Shown here in pieces: positions 1 through 6,366 of a DNA stretch of 19,206 bases (the stretch's first letter is position 1; each line of letters begins with the position of its first letter). The notes under the pieces were generated by a model. That model was given only the letters and a program-made list of their open reading frames with translations, was not told the DNA's origin and did not search any database. The DNA is from SOKG01 sp964502665 (GTDB lineage: Bacteria > Chloroflexota > Dehalococcoidia > SZUA-161): contig CAZCXP010000033.1 in NCBI GenBank assembly GCA_964502665.1, positions 1-19,206 on the forward strand, given 5' to 3'. Both the position numbers and the translations under genes were made by a program.

Positions 1-1006
1 TGACGTTCCAGAACTTCTCGAATCCGATGTCGGCGGCGAAGCCGCTCTCGGTTACGTGGTAGTCAAACATCTTCAGTCCGATGCGATCGGCGATGATGGA
101 TGACTGCCCCACGGCGATGTTGGCGAAGGGGCCAGCATGCACCATGCAGGGCTGATACTCCACCGTGGAACACAGTGTGGGGTTGATGGTGTTGCGCATC
201 CAGGCGGTCATGGCGCCGCCCACCTCCAGGTCTCCTGTGGTGACCGGTTTGCCACTCTTATCGAAGGCCAGGGTGACGTTATCCATCCTCTCCCGCAGGT
301 CCGCCAGGTCGCGGACAATGGACAGCATGGCCATGAGCTCGGAGCTCACAGCGATGCCGAACCTGGACTGCATCGTGAAGCCGTCCATGCGGCCGCCAAG
401 GCCGATGACGATATTGCGCAGGCTGTGGGCACAGAAGTCCATAATCCAGCCCATCTCCACCCTGGTGGGGTCGATGTCGAAGCGGCGCATCCTGGTGAGC
501 CTGGCCAGCTGCTCATCATTGTAGTTGCGCTCGTGCATCATTCTGGAGGTAAGTGCCACCATGGCCAGGTTGTGGGCGTTGACGATGTCGTTGATGTCGC
601 CGGTAAGGCCCATAGAGAACTCGGTCATGGGAATGAGCAGCGCATTGCCGCCGCCGGCAGCGGTCCCCTTGATATTCATGGTGGGGCCACCCGAGGGCTG
701 GCGGATGCAGCCGCCGGCCTTATCCCCCCGCTTGCCCAGCCCCTCCAAGAGGCCCATCGCGGTCGTGCTTTTGCCTTCCCCCAGCGGCGTGGGAGTAATG
801 GCGGTCACCTCGATGTACTTGCCATCGGGTTTGTCCCTGAGGCGCTCGATGATCTTCATGAAATCGAGCCGGCATAGTCTACCGAAGGGGATGATCTCAT
901 CCTTCTGCAGGTTCAATCTCTCCCGCCATTCCTCAGGGGTTGGCATGTTCTCTTCGGCCGCCTCTGAAATTTGCCAGTCCTTCATTTTTGTCGCGTCGTA
1001 AGCCAC
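1..1006 (-). CDS. fhs: Formate--tetrahydrofolate ligase (N-terminal 335 residues, cut by window edge)
   Basis: The enzyme joins formate to tetrahydrofolate using ATP, giving 10-formyl-THF in the cytoplasm for the methyl branch of the Wood-Ljungdahl pathway or for C1 biosynthesis. The reading frame is open to the window edge, so the C-terminal part is missing (the family is about 560 residues). Visible motifs are the P-loop TPLGEGKS (residues 73-80), a GTAAGGGNA segment near 114-122, TGDINDIVNAHNL, SSELMAIL, and GPFANIA followed by DYHVTESGFAADIGFEKF near the cut. I chose GTG at 1006 because AAGGAGGT lies 4 nt upstream; an in-frame ATG at 985 has no such site. The gene lies 168 bp downstream of folD on the same strand. 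Several motifs depart from textbook Fhs (QPSGGPTMNIKG for the usual PSLGP-type segment), which I take as a divergent subfamily. Family assignment is firm. Confidence 0.93.
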   Translation of the reverse strand, partial: MAYDATKMKDWQISEAAEENMPTPEEWRERLNLQKDEIIPFGRLCRLDFMKIIERLRDKPDGKYIEVTAITPTPLGEGKSTTAMGLLEGLGKRGDKAGGCIRQPSGGPTMNIKGTAAGGGNALLIPMTEFSMGLTGDINDIVNAHNLAMVALTSRMMHERNYNDEQLARLTRMRRFDIDPTRVEMGWIMDFCAHSLRNIVIGLGGRMDGFTMQSRFGIAVSSELMAMLSIVRDLADLRERMDNVTLAFDKSGKPVTTGDLEVGGAMTAWMRNTINPTLCSTVEYQPCMVHAGPFANIAVGQSSIIADRIGLKMFDYHVTESGFAADIGFEKFWNV

Positions 1007-1036
1007 AGAAACCTCCTTAACTGATCTTGGTGTTCG

Positions 1037-1164
1037 GGAATTCCAAGTACTAATTCCTAAACTCTAAACAATACCAAATGCCCCAAAGTTCGAATACTCC
1101 AGAGGTTTGGAGTTTTGGTTATTCGGATTTTGAGTTTGTTTAGGATTTCGAGTTTAGGATTTAG
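1037..1164. repeat. AT-rich heptamer-type inverted repeat in the folD-fhs gap
   Basis: The gap between folD and fhs is filled with degenerate 7-bp units of the kind CTAAATC/CTAATTC. The left half carries them in one orientation (CTAATTCCTAAACTCTAAAC) and the right half in the other (GTTTAGGATTTCGAGTTTAG), giving an imperfect inverted repeat. The same style returns at 14254-14537 and, in part, at 6006-6120. Confidence 0.6.
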
Positions 1165-1174
1165 CTCCTATTAT

Positions 1175-2059
1175 TCATGGTGACTGCATCTCAGCAGCCC
1201 TGACCGTGTTCGCCATCAGCATGGTAACTGTCATTGGCCCCACTCCACCCGGCACTGGAGTGATAGCCTTGGCCTTCTCCTTGATAGCCTCGAAATCGGT
1301 ATCGCCCACCAGCCTGAAGCCGCTCTTTTTGGTCTCGTCCGGGATCCTGTTTACGCCGACATCTATTACCACCGCTCCGTCCTTAACCATGTCCGCTGTT
1401 ATTGCGTTGGGTTTGCCCATGGCAGCGATCACGATATCCCCTTGTCTGGTTATCGACGCCATGTCTCTTGTCCCTGTATGGACCACTGTCACCGTTGCAT
1501 TGGCACCCTTCTTTTTCTGCATCAGGATGGCCGTCAGCGGCTTGCCCACGATGTTACTTCGCCCGCAGACAACCACGTGCTTTCCTTCGGGGCTGTTGCC
1601 GCTGCGAATGAGCAACTCCTGGACGCCGTGCGGGGTACAGGGCATGAAGTAGGGGTCACCGATCAAGAGCTTGCCCACATTGACCGGGTGGAAACCATCA
1701 ACGTCTTTCTTGGGATCAATGGCATTGAGAACCTTGTCGGCGTCGATTTGCTTGGGCAGGGGGAGCTGGACCAGTATGCCGTGGAACTTGGGGTCCTTGT
1801 TCAGCTCCTCCACCTTGGCGAGAAGCTGCTCCTCAGTGGCGTCCTCGGGGAAAACTATTGTCTCCGAGTAGATACCCAGCTCCTCGCTGGCCTTGCCCTT
1901 GGCTGTGACATAGGATACCGAGGCCGGGTCTTCGCCAACGCGCACGATGACCAGCCCCGGGGTCACCCCTTTTTTCTCTTTGATCTCTTTTACCTTCTCC
2001 TTCAGCTCCTCGCGGATCTCTGCTGCTACCTGAGTCCCTGAGATTATCTCCGCAGCCAT
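1175..2059 (-). CDS. folD: Bifunctional methylene-THF dehydrogenase / methenyl-THF cyclohydrolase FolD
   Basis: FolD oxidises 5,10-methylene-THF to methenyl-THF with NAD(P)+ and hydrolyses it to 10-formyl-THF, or runs in reverse, in the cytoplasm. The 294-residue length is normal. The catalytic Tyr50-x3-Lys54 (with Lys56 just after) lies in SYVTAKGKASEELG. The substrate motif DVDGFHPVN, the dinucleotide-fold motif VVVCGRSNIVGKP, and the C-terminal signature TPVPGGVGPMTVTMLM are all present. ATG at 2059 has AAAGGAGG 9 nt upstream. Its product is the substrate or product of fhs, the next gene downstream, so a shared transcript is likely. A sigma70-type promoter candidate lies about 270 bp upstream, leaving a long 5' leader. 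Identity is very secure; which cofactor it prefers cannot be read here. Confidence 0.97.
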   Translation of the reverse strand: MAAEIISGTQVAAEIREELKEKVKEIKEKKGVTPGLVIVRVGEDPASVSYVTAKGKASEELGIYSETIVFPEDATEEQLLAKVEELNKDPKFHGILVQLPLPKQIDADKVLNAIDPKKDVDGFHPVNVGKLLIGDPYFMPCTPHGVQELLIRSGNSPEGKHVVVCGRSNIVGKPLTAILMQKKKGANATVTVVHTGTRDMASITRQGDIVIAAMGKPNAITADMVKDGAVVIDVGVNRIPDETKKSGFRLVGDTDFEAIKEKAKAITPVPGGVGPMTVTMLMANTVRAAEMQSP

Positions 2060-2093
2060 TTCCTCTGGCCTCCTTTAATGAAACTATTGTCAC

Positions 2094-2303
2094 CTAGGGC
2101 ATTGACCAATGCTGCCTCTTCCCACTCCGTATGCCGCATTTTGGCCAAGCGCATATGAAGATGGGACGGTGGAGTTGGAAAAGGACCTCGTGGTATCGAG
2201 ATACGAGGCCCGGCTTGGTGGCAATGGTGGAAGTGGAAAATTCAGTTGCGGCGGGGAAGGTCGATTTGGAATCGCGGGTACAACCGATAAGCGTTACCTG
2301 CAA
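2094..2303 (-). CDS. Possible 69-codon ORF in the folD leader, of unknown function (perhaps a decayed ThyX start)
   Basis: A TTG codon at 2303 follows GGAGG with 5 nt spacing and opens a 69-codon frame that stops 34 bp before folD. Roughly the first 50 codons prefer G or C at the third position; the tail does not. The opening MQVTLIGCT faintly resembles the start of flavin-dependent thymidylate synthases (ThyX), which work on the same folate substrates, but nothing after it matches ThyX in any frame that I can see. It could be a leader peptide, a truncated gene remnant, or chance. It sits within the transcript predicted from the promoter at 2330-2358. Confidence 0.28.
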   Translation of the reverse strand: MQVTLIGCTRDSKSTFPAATEFSTSTIATKPGLVSRYHEVLFQLHRPIFICAWPKCGIRSGKRQHWSMP

Positions 2304-2329
2304 TTTGTCCTCCAGGCCGTTCGGCAGCC

Positions 2330-2358
2330 ATTATACCATATCACGGGGTAGGGCGCAA
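2330..2358 (-). promoter_or_regulatory. Promoter candidate for folD-fhs (extended -10)
   Basis: Minus strand: TTGCGC (2358-2353), 17-bp spacer, then TATAAT (2335-2330) preceded by TGG, a perfect extended -10. It points towards folD and predicts a leader of about 260 nt. The -35 matches only 3 of 6, but an extended -10 tolerates that. Confidence 0.55.
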
Positions 2359-2448
2359 TCGACTTGCCCTTTCCCAAATCCCTGAGCGCACATTCAAAAA
2401 GGGCAGTTCTCGGGTCGTCGCTAGATCTTCGAGCGCATACGCTTGCGT

Positions 2449-2558
2449 GTCATTGCGAGGAGCGCAGCGACGAAGCAATCCCTGAAAGAATTACGAGATT
2501 GCTTCGCTGCCCCTTCCCCTTCACTTCGTTTAGGGTCAGGGCTTCGGCTCGCAATGAC
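2449..2558. repeat. Dispersed palindromic repeat with GTCATTGCGAG ends
   Basis: The element starts with GTCATTGCGAG and ends with its exact reverse complement CTCGCAATGAC. Inside, GACGAAGCAATC and GATTGCTTCG form a second inverted pair. A relative with the same 11-bp ends lies at 16335-16495. No ORF encodes a transposase, so it looks like a REP- or MITE-like non-autonomous repeat. Confidence 0.7.
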
Positions 2559-2650
2559 AATGGAGATGTTGTATGCGCAGATCAGGCTGTTTTTTGATGG
2601 TTAAGTGCTGGCAATTTAGCTGAAGAAAATGAGAAAAGCACGCAGGGGGC

Positions 2651-2679
2651 TTGACAAACTCCAGAAAAAGTGGTAAAAG
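2651..2679 (+). promoter_or_regulatory. Promoter candidate upstream of the surface-protein leader
   Basis: Perfect -35 TTGACA (2651-2656), 17-bp spacer, -10 TAAAAG (2674-2679). The transcript would begin near 2686, at the first AGTCCGTT copy of the hairpin region just downstream. The weaker -10 lowers confidence. Confidence 0.45.
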
Positions 2680-2685
2680 CTTTAC

Positions 2686-2765
2686 AGTCCGTTTTGGCAA
2701 GGTGTGAAAAAGGACTTAGCGGACTAACCAGGCTGATACCAAGGCGGGCGGTAGTCCGTTAGTCC
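2686..2765 (+). other. Competing hairpins built on AGTCCG/CGGACT
   Basis: GGACTTAGCGGACTAACC (2712-2729) is nearly complementary to GGTAGTCCGTTAGTCC (2750-2765). Its central CGGACT can also pair with an earlier AGTCCG at 2686-2691. The two pairings are mutually exclusive, the layout expected of an attenuator or other regulatory RNA, though the region could also be a protein-binding palindrome. I recognise no known riboswitch class. Confidence 0.4.
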
Positions 2766-2909
2766 ATCCAGAGGGAAAAGGGATACAACAGGCGTGGAGT
2801 TTTGGGCTCGAGTAGATGCCTATTCATTGTCGCAGGCGTCAAATAAATTAAGTTTTTGTTACAGGCACCCTGTGGCGGGGTACTTTGGCGATTTTCCTAT
2901 GGAAAAGGC

Positions 2910-2939
2910 TTGACAAGCGGGATGAAAGGTGCTTACAAT
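2910..2939 (+). promoter_or_regulatory. Strong sigma70-type promoter for the surface-protein operon
   Basis: TTGACA (2910-2915), 18-bp spacer, TACAAT (2934-2939). It predicts a start near 2946 and a leader of about 130 nt before the 666-residue secreted protein at 3077. Confidence 0.65.
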
Positions 2940-2996
2940 GAACTGACTTGGCTATTTTCGGGGTAATATACGACTTCAAGGAGGTGGTTATATGGA

Positions 2997-3080
2997 ATGA
3001 GTACGGTGATTGAACATGAATTAGGACATGGCTATTCAGGGCAATGTAATGATTCGCCCGAGAAAGGAGAGAGTAGATGA
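2997..3080 (+). CDS. Leader ORF of 27 codons, translationally coupled to the surface protein gene
   Basis: A near-perfect Shine-Dalgarno AAGGAGGT (2978-2985) is followed 6 nt later by a two-codon ORF, ATG GAA TGA (2992-3000). The stop of that ORF overlaps a second ATG at 2997 (ATGA), which opens a 27-codon frame ending at 3080. That stop in turn overlaps the ATG of the secreted protein gene (ATGA, 3077-3080). The encoded peptide begins MSTVIEHELGHGYSG and has no family I know. Either the peptide or simply the act of translating it could set expression of the downstream gene; the downstream gene also has its own AAAGGAG site. Confidence 0.38.
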   Translation: MSTVIEHELGHGYSGQCNDSPEKGESR

Positions 3081-5077
3081 GGAAGAAATACCCTAGTATT
3101 TTGCGGGTGCTGCTGGTGCTGGCGATGGTGGTCGCCCTCGCCGGGATGGTCGCCGTACCTGCTGTCGCGCAGCAGCCGACGACGTGTCCCGAAGTTACAC
3201 TCAGCACTGTCAGCGGGACAGTGGGGGCGCCGGTCACAGTCGCCGTAAATGGTCCAGACACCTGGGAAGGGTACCCGGTGACTGTTGCATTCGATGGCAA
3301 TGCGGTGGCGACCTCGCCGGCGGCGGTGACCGCCAACGAATATGGTGACGCTTCATGCCAGTTCGCAGTCCCGGCAACCGTCGGAGGAATACCTCACACG
3401 ATCACCGTTACCGTTGCCGCCACCCAGTGCACGGCTACCTTCGCGGTGGTGCCAGCGGTGAAAATATCCCCGACAACCGGGCCTTCCGGAACTTCAGCGA
3501 CGGTAACCGGCAGCGGATTCGGTACAACGGTTCCTGTCACTGCTATGGTCACGGTAGGTGGCGCGATGTTCGCCACCGGGGTAGCTGTTAACGCGGATGG
3601 GAGCTTCACGGCCACCGGCACGATTCCAGCGGGCCTGATGGCCGGTCCTCAGCCCGTTGTTGCCATAGATGGCGCTTCCCTCCAGGCGACCGCGGCGGTT
3701 CCATTCACAGTGACTCCCAACCTTGCAGTGACTCCCACCAGCGGGCTGGCCGGCATCAAGGTGTCGATAGCCGGTTCCGGCTGGGCGGATACAGACGTGG
3801 CAACTAACAGCGATGTTACTCTGACCTTTGGCGGACAAGCCTGGGTCACCGTTGAGGCGCCCGGCGGCGTCATAGATGAGACCGAGGTTGTGACTCTGAC
3901 GACAACGCCTGCCGGCGGCATGGCGATCGCGGGCAGCCAAACTGTGAACATAGGCGGTGTTCCTGAGCCTGAATATACCATCGCGGGTGGGACCACCTTC
4001 ACCGTGATAGCGCGCGCGTTGAGCCTGACCCCGGCCAGCGGTCCTATGGGAACCTCTGTGATGGTGATGGCCTCCAATCTGACCCCGGATGGTACCGTAG
4101 AGAAAAATGATCTGGATATCGGCACCAAGAACTGGAATACGGCGGCGGTGATACCGATCACCACCGGCGGGGCGCTGACCCCCACAACATTGATTGTCCC
4201 GGCTGGGCTCATACCGGGTGCCAACACTGTGCTGCTCACAGACACCCCGGGTGGCCTCCAGGCTGCTGGCATCTTCACCGTGACGCGGCCGACGCTCAGC
4301 GTGACCCCGGCGACGGGGCCAGAGGGCACAATGGTGACAATAAGGGGGAGCGGATGGGTTCCCGGCCGCACGGTCACACTCTGGTTCAACGATGTTATCC
4401 TGACCAGTGCGATGGCCGATGCCAATGGCAACATCGCGGCCGCGATAAACATTCCTGCGGCGGCGGACCCAGGTGCTAACAGAGTTGATGCCAATGATGA
4501 CCGCGGGAACACGGCCCTGACCGCGATCTTCACAGTGCCCGGTGCTGCCATTCAGGTGACTGACCCTGACCCGGCAGAGGGAGGCGCTGGAAGTGCGTTC
4601 ACTATAACGGGTAGCGGATTTGGCGCCTATACCGGCATCACTGTCCGCATCACCGGATTTGGTGCGTCTGCCCCGTACACTTTCCCCACTTCGGCATTCA
4701 GCGGTTCCCTTGGTGCCTTCACCTTTACCTCTACGATTCCCGGTGTGGCACCAGGGTCTGCAGTGCTGAGTGCAACCGATGGTCTCTCCACTGCAACAAC
4801 GTTCTTCGTGGTCACCCAGCCGGAAGAGACGGTGGAGACTGCCCTCGCGAGCATCATGGACAATGTGGTCATTGTCTGGCACTACGATAACCAAGATGCA
4901 GAGTGGTTCTTCTTCGACCCGGCCGATCCAGGCAGCGATCTGGAAACTCTCGAGGCTGGCGGAGCCTACTGGATCAAGGTCGATCTGGCAGAGGGAGTGG
5001 ATTCCATCGAGCTGGTCTGGGGCGTCCACGCCTATACGCTATACGACGGCTGGAACAACATCGGCTGGCAAGGGTAA
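3077..5077 (+). CDS. Secreted surface protein with six Ig/TIG-like modules
   Basis: The 666-residue product starts with a classic signal peptide (KK, hydrophobic core, predicted cut after AVA at residue 31). Six repeated beta-rich modules follow, about residues 38-126, 127-214, 215-313, 314-404, 405-489 and 490-580. Most open with a variant of LSVTPATGPEGTMVTIRGSG, typical of IPT/TIG or related Ig-like folds. A distinct C-terminal domain (about 587-666) is rich in Trp and acidic residues and ends YTLYDGWNNIGWQG; I have the impression of similar tails on other Chloroflexota surface proteins. Cys94 and Cys118 could pair. No membrane anchor or sortase signal is visible. ATG at 3077 has AAAGGAG 7 nt upstream. 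The role is probably cell-surface structure or adhesion, which is an inference. It shares an operon with the next gene. Confidence 0.85.
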   Translation: MRKKYPSILRVLLVLAMVVALAGMVAVPAVAQQPTTCPEVTLSTVSGTVGAPVTVAVNGPDTWEGYPVTVAFDGNAVATSPAAVTANEYGDASCQFAVPATVGGIPHTITVTVAATQCTATFAVVPAVKISPTTGPSGTSATVTGSGFGTTVPVTAMVTVGGAMFATGVAVNADGSFTATGTIPAGLMAGPQPVVAIDGASLQATAAVPFTVTPNLAVTPTSGLAGIKVSIAGSGWADTDVATNSDVTLTFGGQAWVTVEAPGGVIDETEVVTLTTTPAGGMAIAGSQTVNIGGVPEPEYTIAGGTTFTVIARALSLTPASGPMGTSVMVMASNLTPDGTVEKNDLDIGTKNWNTAAVIPITTGGALTPTTLIVPAGLIPGANTVLLTDTPGGLQAAGIFTVTRPTLSVTPATGPEGTMVTIRGSGWVPGRTVTLWFNDVILTSAMADANGNIAAAINIPAAADPGANRVDANDDRGNTALTAIFTVPGAAIQVTDPDPAEGGAGSAFTITGSGFGAYTGITVRITGFGASAPYTFPTSAFSGSLGAFTFTSTIPGVAPGSAVLSATDGLSTATTFFVVTQPEETVETALASIMDNVVIVWHYDNQDAEWFFFDPADPGSDLETLEAGGAYWIKVDLAEGVDSIELVWGVHAYTLYDGWNNIGWQG

Positions 5078-5093
5078 GAGGATAGCGAGATTT

Positions 5094-5125
5094 CCCTGAG
5101 GGGTCGCGACAGCGGCCCCTCAGGG
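5094..5125 (+). other. Intergenic 10-bp hairpin between the two surface-protein genes
   Basis: CCCTGAGGGG (5094-5103) and CCCCTCAGGG (5116-5125) are perfect complements around a 12-nt loop, with no T-run after them. That fits an mRNA-stabilising or processing hairpin, or a partial terminator that tunes the downstream gene, better than a full terminator. Confidence 0.55.
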
Positions 5126-5152
5126 GCCACTGAAATTAGGAGGAAAGAAATA

Positions 5153-5779
5153 ATGACCAAACTGAGAGTAGTGGTCTTGCTGGCAGTGGTAGCGCTTCTC
5201 CTCTTCCCGGCTATGGCCTCCGCCCAGGGGCCTCAGCTTCCGTGTCGGTTCCACGGCACGGTGCAGGTAGAGGGCGCCGATGTAGCTGACGGCACTCCCA
5301 TAACGGCCACGATAGCCGGAGATACGTATACCACTGTCACCGCGACAACAGCGTCTGATGGCCCATCATCGTATGCCATAAAGATAACGCCTCCTGTGGA
5401 CACAAGATATGATGAGGGAACGACCGTAACCTTCATGATAGGCAGCGCTTCCGCAGGACAGACGAGCACCTTTGAGGCTGGCGACAACAAAGCCTTGGAC
5501 CTCACCATCGGCGAGGCGCCGGGACCGGTTGGGACTATCACCGACGTGGTAGTGTATTGGAGCGAAGGGAACTCCACAGTCCTAGGTAATACGCTCTATC
5601 TGTACCTCGGCGAGCAGCCTGAAGGGCCCCAAGGCCCACAAGGTGCGGCAGGTGCACAGGGTCCCCAGGGTGAGGCTGGAGAAGACGCTGCCGGTGGAAT
5701 AGCATTGCCGATTGTTGCGCTGGTCATCGCTGTCATTGCAGGCGGCGTGGCAATTATGAGCATGCGGCGCAAGGTATAA
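5153..5779 (+). CDS. Membrane-anchored surface protein with a short collagen-like stretch
   Basis: The 208-residue product has a signal peptide (predicted cut after ASA, residue 24), a Thr-rich beta-type domain (about 30-120), a linker domain containing VVVYWSEGNSTVLGNTLYLYL, seven uninterrupted Gly-X-Y triplets (residues 158-178), and a C-terminal transmembrane helix (about 183-203) ending in RRKV. The predicted topology is type I: outside domain, single anchor, short positive tail inside. AGGAGG precedes ATG 5153. It lies 75 bp after the Ig-module protein and before tandem terminators, so the two form an operon and may act together at the cell surface. The collagen-like piece is short and could be a trimerising stalk or simply a spacer. 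I cannot name the family. Confidence 0.82.
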   Translation: MTKLRVVVLLAVVALLLFPAMASAQGPQLPCRFHGTVQVEGADVADGTPITATIAGDTYTTVTATTASDGPSSYAIKITPPVDTRYDEGTTVTFMIGSASAGQTSTFEAGDNKALDLTIGEAPGPVGTITDVVVYWSEGNSTVLGNTLYLYLGEQPEGPQGPQGAAGAQGPQGEAGEDAAGGIALPIVALVIAVIAGGVAIMSMRRKV

Positions 5780-5816
5780 AGCGCTTGATCAAAGGTTGTA
5801 CTTAAGAAAAAGCGAT

Positions 5817-5849
5817 AAAGCCGTCCGTCTCTTTTGGCGGACGGCTTTT
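5817..5849 (+). terminator. Rho-independent terminator after the surface-protein operon
   Basis: GCCGTCCG (5820-5827) pairs with CGGACGGC (5838-5845), followed by TTTT and preceded by AAA, a standard intrinsic terminator 40 bp after the last stop codon. Confidence 0.9.
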
Positions 5850-5865
5850 GCCCCCTACTGGGCTA

Positions 5866-5893
5866 CTGGGCTGCTGGCCCAGGGCGTTTTTTT
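5866..5893 (+). terminator. Second, backup terminator
   Basis: CTGGGC (5866-5871), 5-nt loop, GCCCAG (5877-5882), then GGCG and seven T. The T-run starts 4 nt after the stem, so it is weaker than the first terminator. Confidence 0.5.
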
Positions 5894-5935
5894 AGCATAT
5901 ACGACGAATAAATAACTTGCGCATAAATGAGTAGA

Positions 5936-5994
5936 GTAGCGTCGTCACTCCTGTCACGACGAAGAATCCGTTGCCACAGGAGTGACAACGCTAC
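5936..5994. repeat. 59-bp near-palindromic repeat (copy 1)
   Basis: Two 26-bp arms around a 7-bp centre (AAGAATC) are almost complementary: one side reads GTAGCGTCGTCACTCCTGT, the other ACAGGAGTGACAACGCTAC. In the opposite orientation it matches the 59-bp unit at 14342-14400 with only a few differences. Confidence 0.75.
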
Positions 5995-6005
5995 GCTTGA
6001 ACTCT

Positions 6006-6120
6006 GATCTGTAACTTTCGTCTTTCATCTTTGGGTTTTGATATTGTTTAGTATTCGACCTTGAGGAGCTCAGAGCCGAACGGGATTTCGTGCTCTGGAT
6101 TTAGTGCTTTACTACGGTTT
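6006..6120. repeat. Partial AT-rich heptamer repeat arm
   Basis: Short runs such as GGGTTTTGATATTGTTTAG and GGATTTAGTGCTT match the arm sequences at 14254-14337 and 14480-14537. Here it flanks the 59-bp palindrome, as it does at the 14-kb locus. It is more decayed than the other copies. Confidence 0.45.
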
Positions 6121-6233
6121 ATGCGCAGTTATTTGATGCGTCTTATGTTAAGAGGATCCTTCGCTGGGAAAGGCCGCCGATAGCCGAACGCTAACGTATT
6201 CTGTTCACTTTTAAGCGAAATGTGGCTTCCTTA

Positions 6234-6262
6234 TTGACAACTGCGAGGGCATGGGCTAAGAT
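6234..6262 (+). promoter_or_regulatory. Promoter candidate P1 for the tubulin-like GTPase gene
   Basis: TTGACA (6234-6239), 17-bp spacer, TAAGAT (6257-6262), close to the sigma70 consensus. CTTTCGG, an inverted copy of a motif repeated downstream, lies immediately after the -10. Confidence 0.6.
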
Positions 6263-6323
6263 GCTTTCGGCGGCGATGGTTTGAGGGGCCGGAGGTTGAA
6301 AGGATTGGGAAGCATTACCAAAC

Positions 6324-6366
6324 GCTGACGAAAGTAGTGGTAGATGCTGCCGAAAGTAGTGTTGAC
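6324..6366 (+). repeat. Two 22-bp direct repeats, possible operator
   Basis: GCTGACGAAAGTAGTGGT begins at 6324 and GCTGCCGAAAGTAGTGTT at 6346, a spacing of 22 bp or about two helical turns. They lie between promoter P1 and a weaker candidate P2. An inverted CTTTCGG occurs at 6264-6270. Confidence 0.45.

Noticed and set aside
137..1001. Plus-strand open frames opposite fhs
   Set aside because: The minus strand encodes unmistakable formate-THF ligase motifs, and the plus frames show none.
1086..1100. tRNA T-loop-like sequence GTTCGAATAC
   Set aside because: No acceptor, D or anticodon stems fit around it; it is part of the AT-rich heptamer repeat.
2060..2330. THF riboswitch in the folD leader
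   Set aside because: The context is right, but I could not match the conserved core or pairing pattern of the known THF riboswitch class.
2449..2558. CRISPR-like array or IS end
   Set aside because: There is a single inverted-repeat unit, with no regular spacers and no transposase ORF; better read as a REP/MITE-like repeat.
3494..5029. Long open frame of about 510 codons opposite the Ig-module gene
   Set aside because: It mirrors a GC-rich repeated coding sequence, has no ribosome site or recognisable domain, and its composition is that of a shadow frame; the plus-strand gene has signal peptide, modules and promoter.
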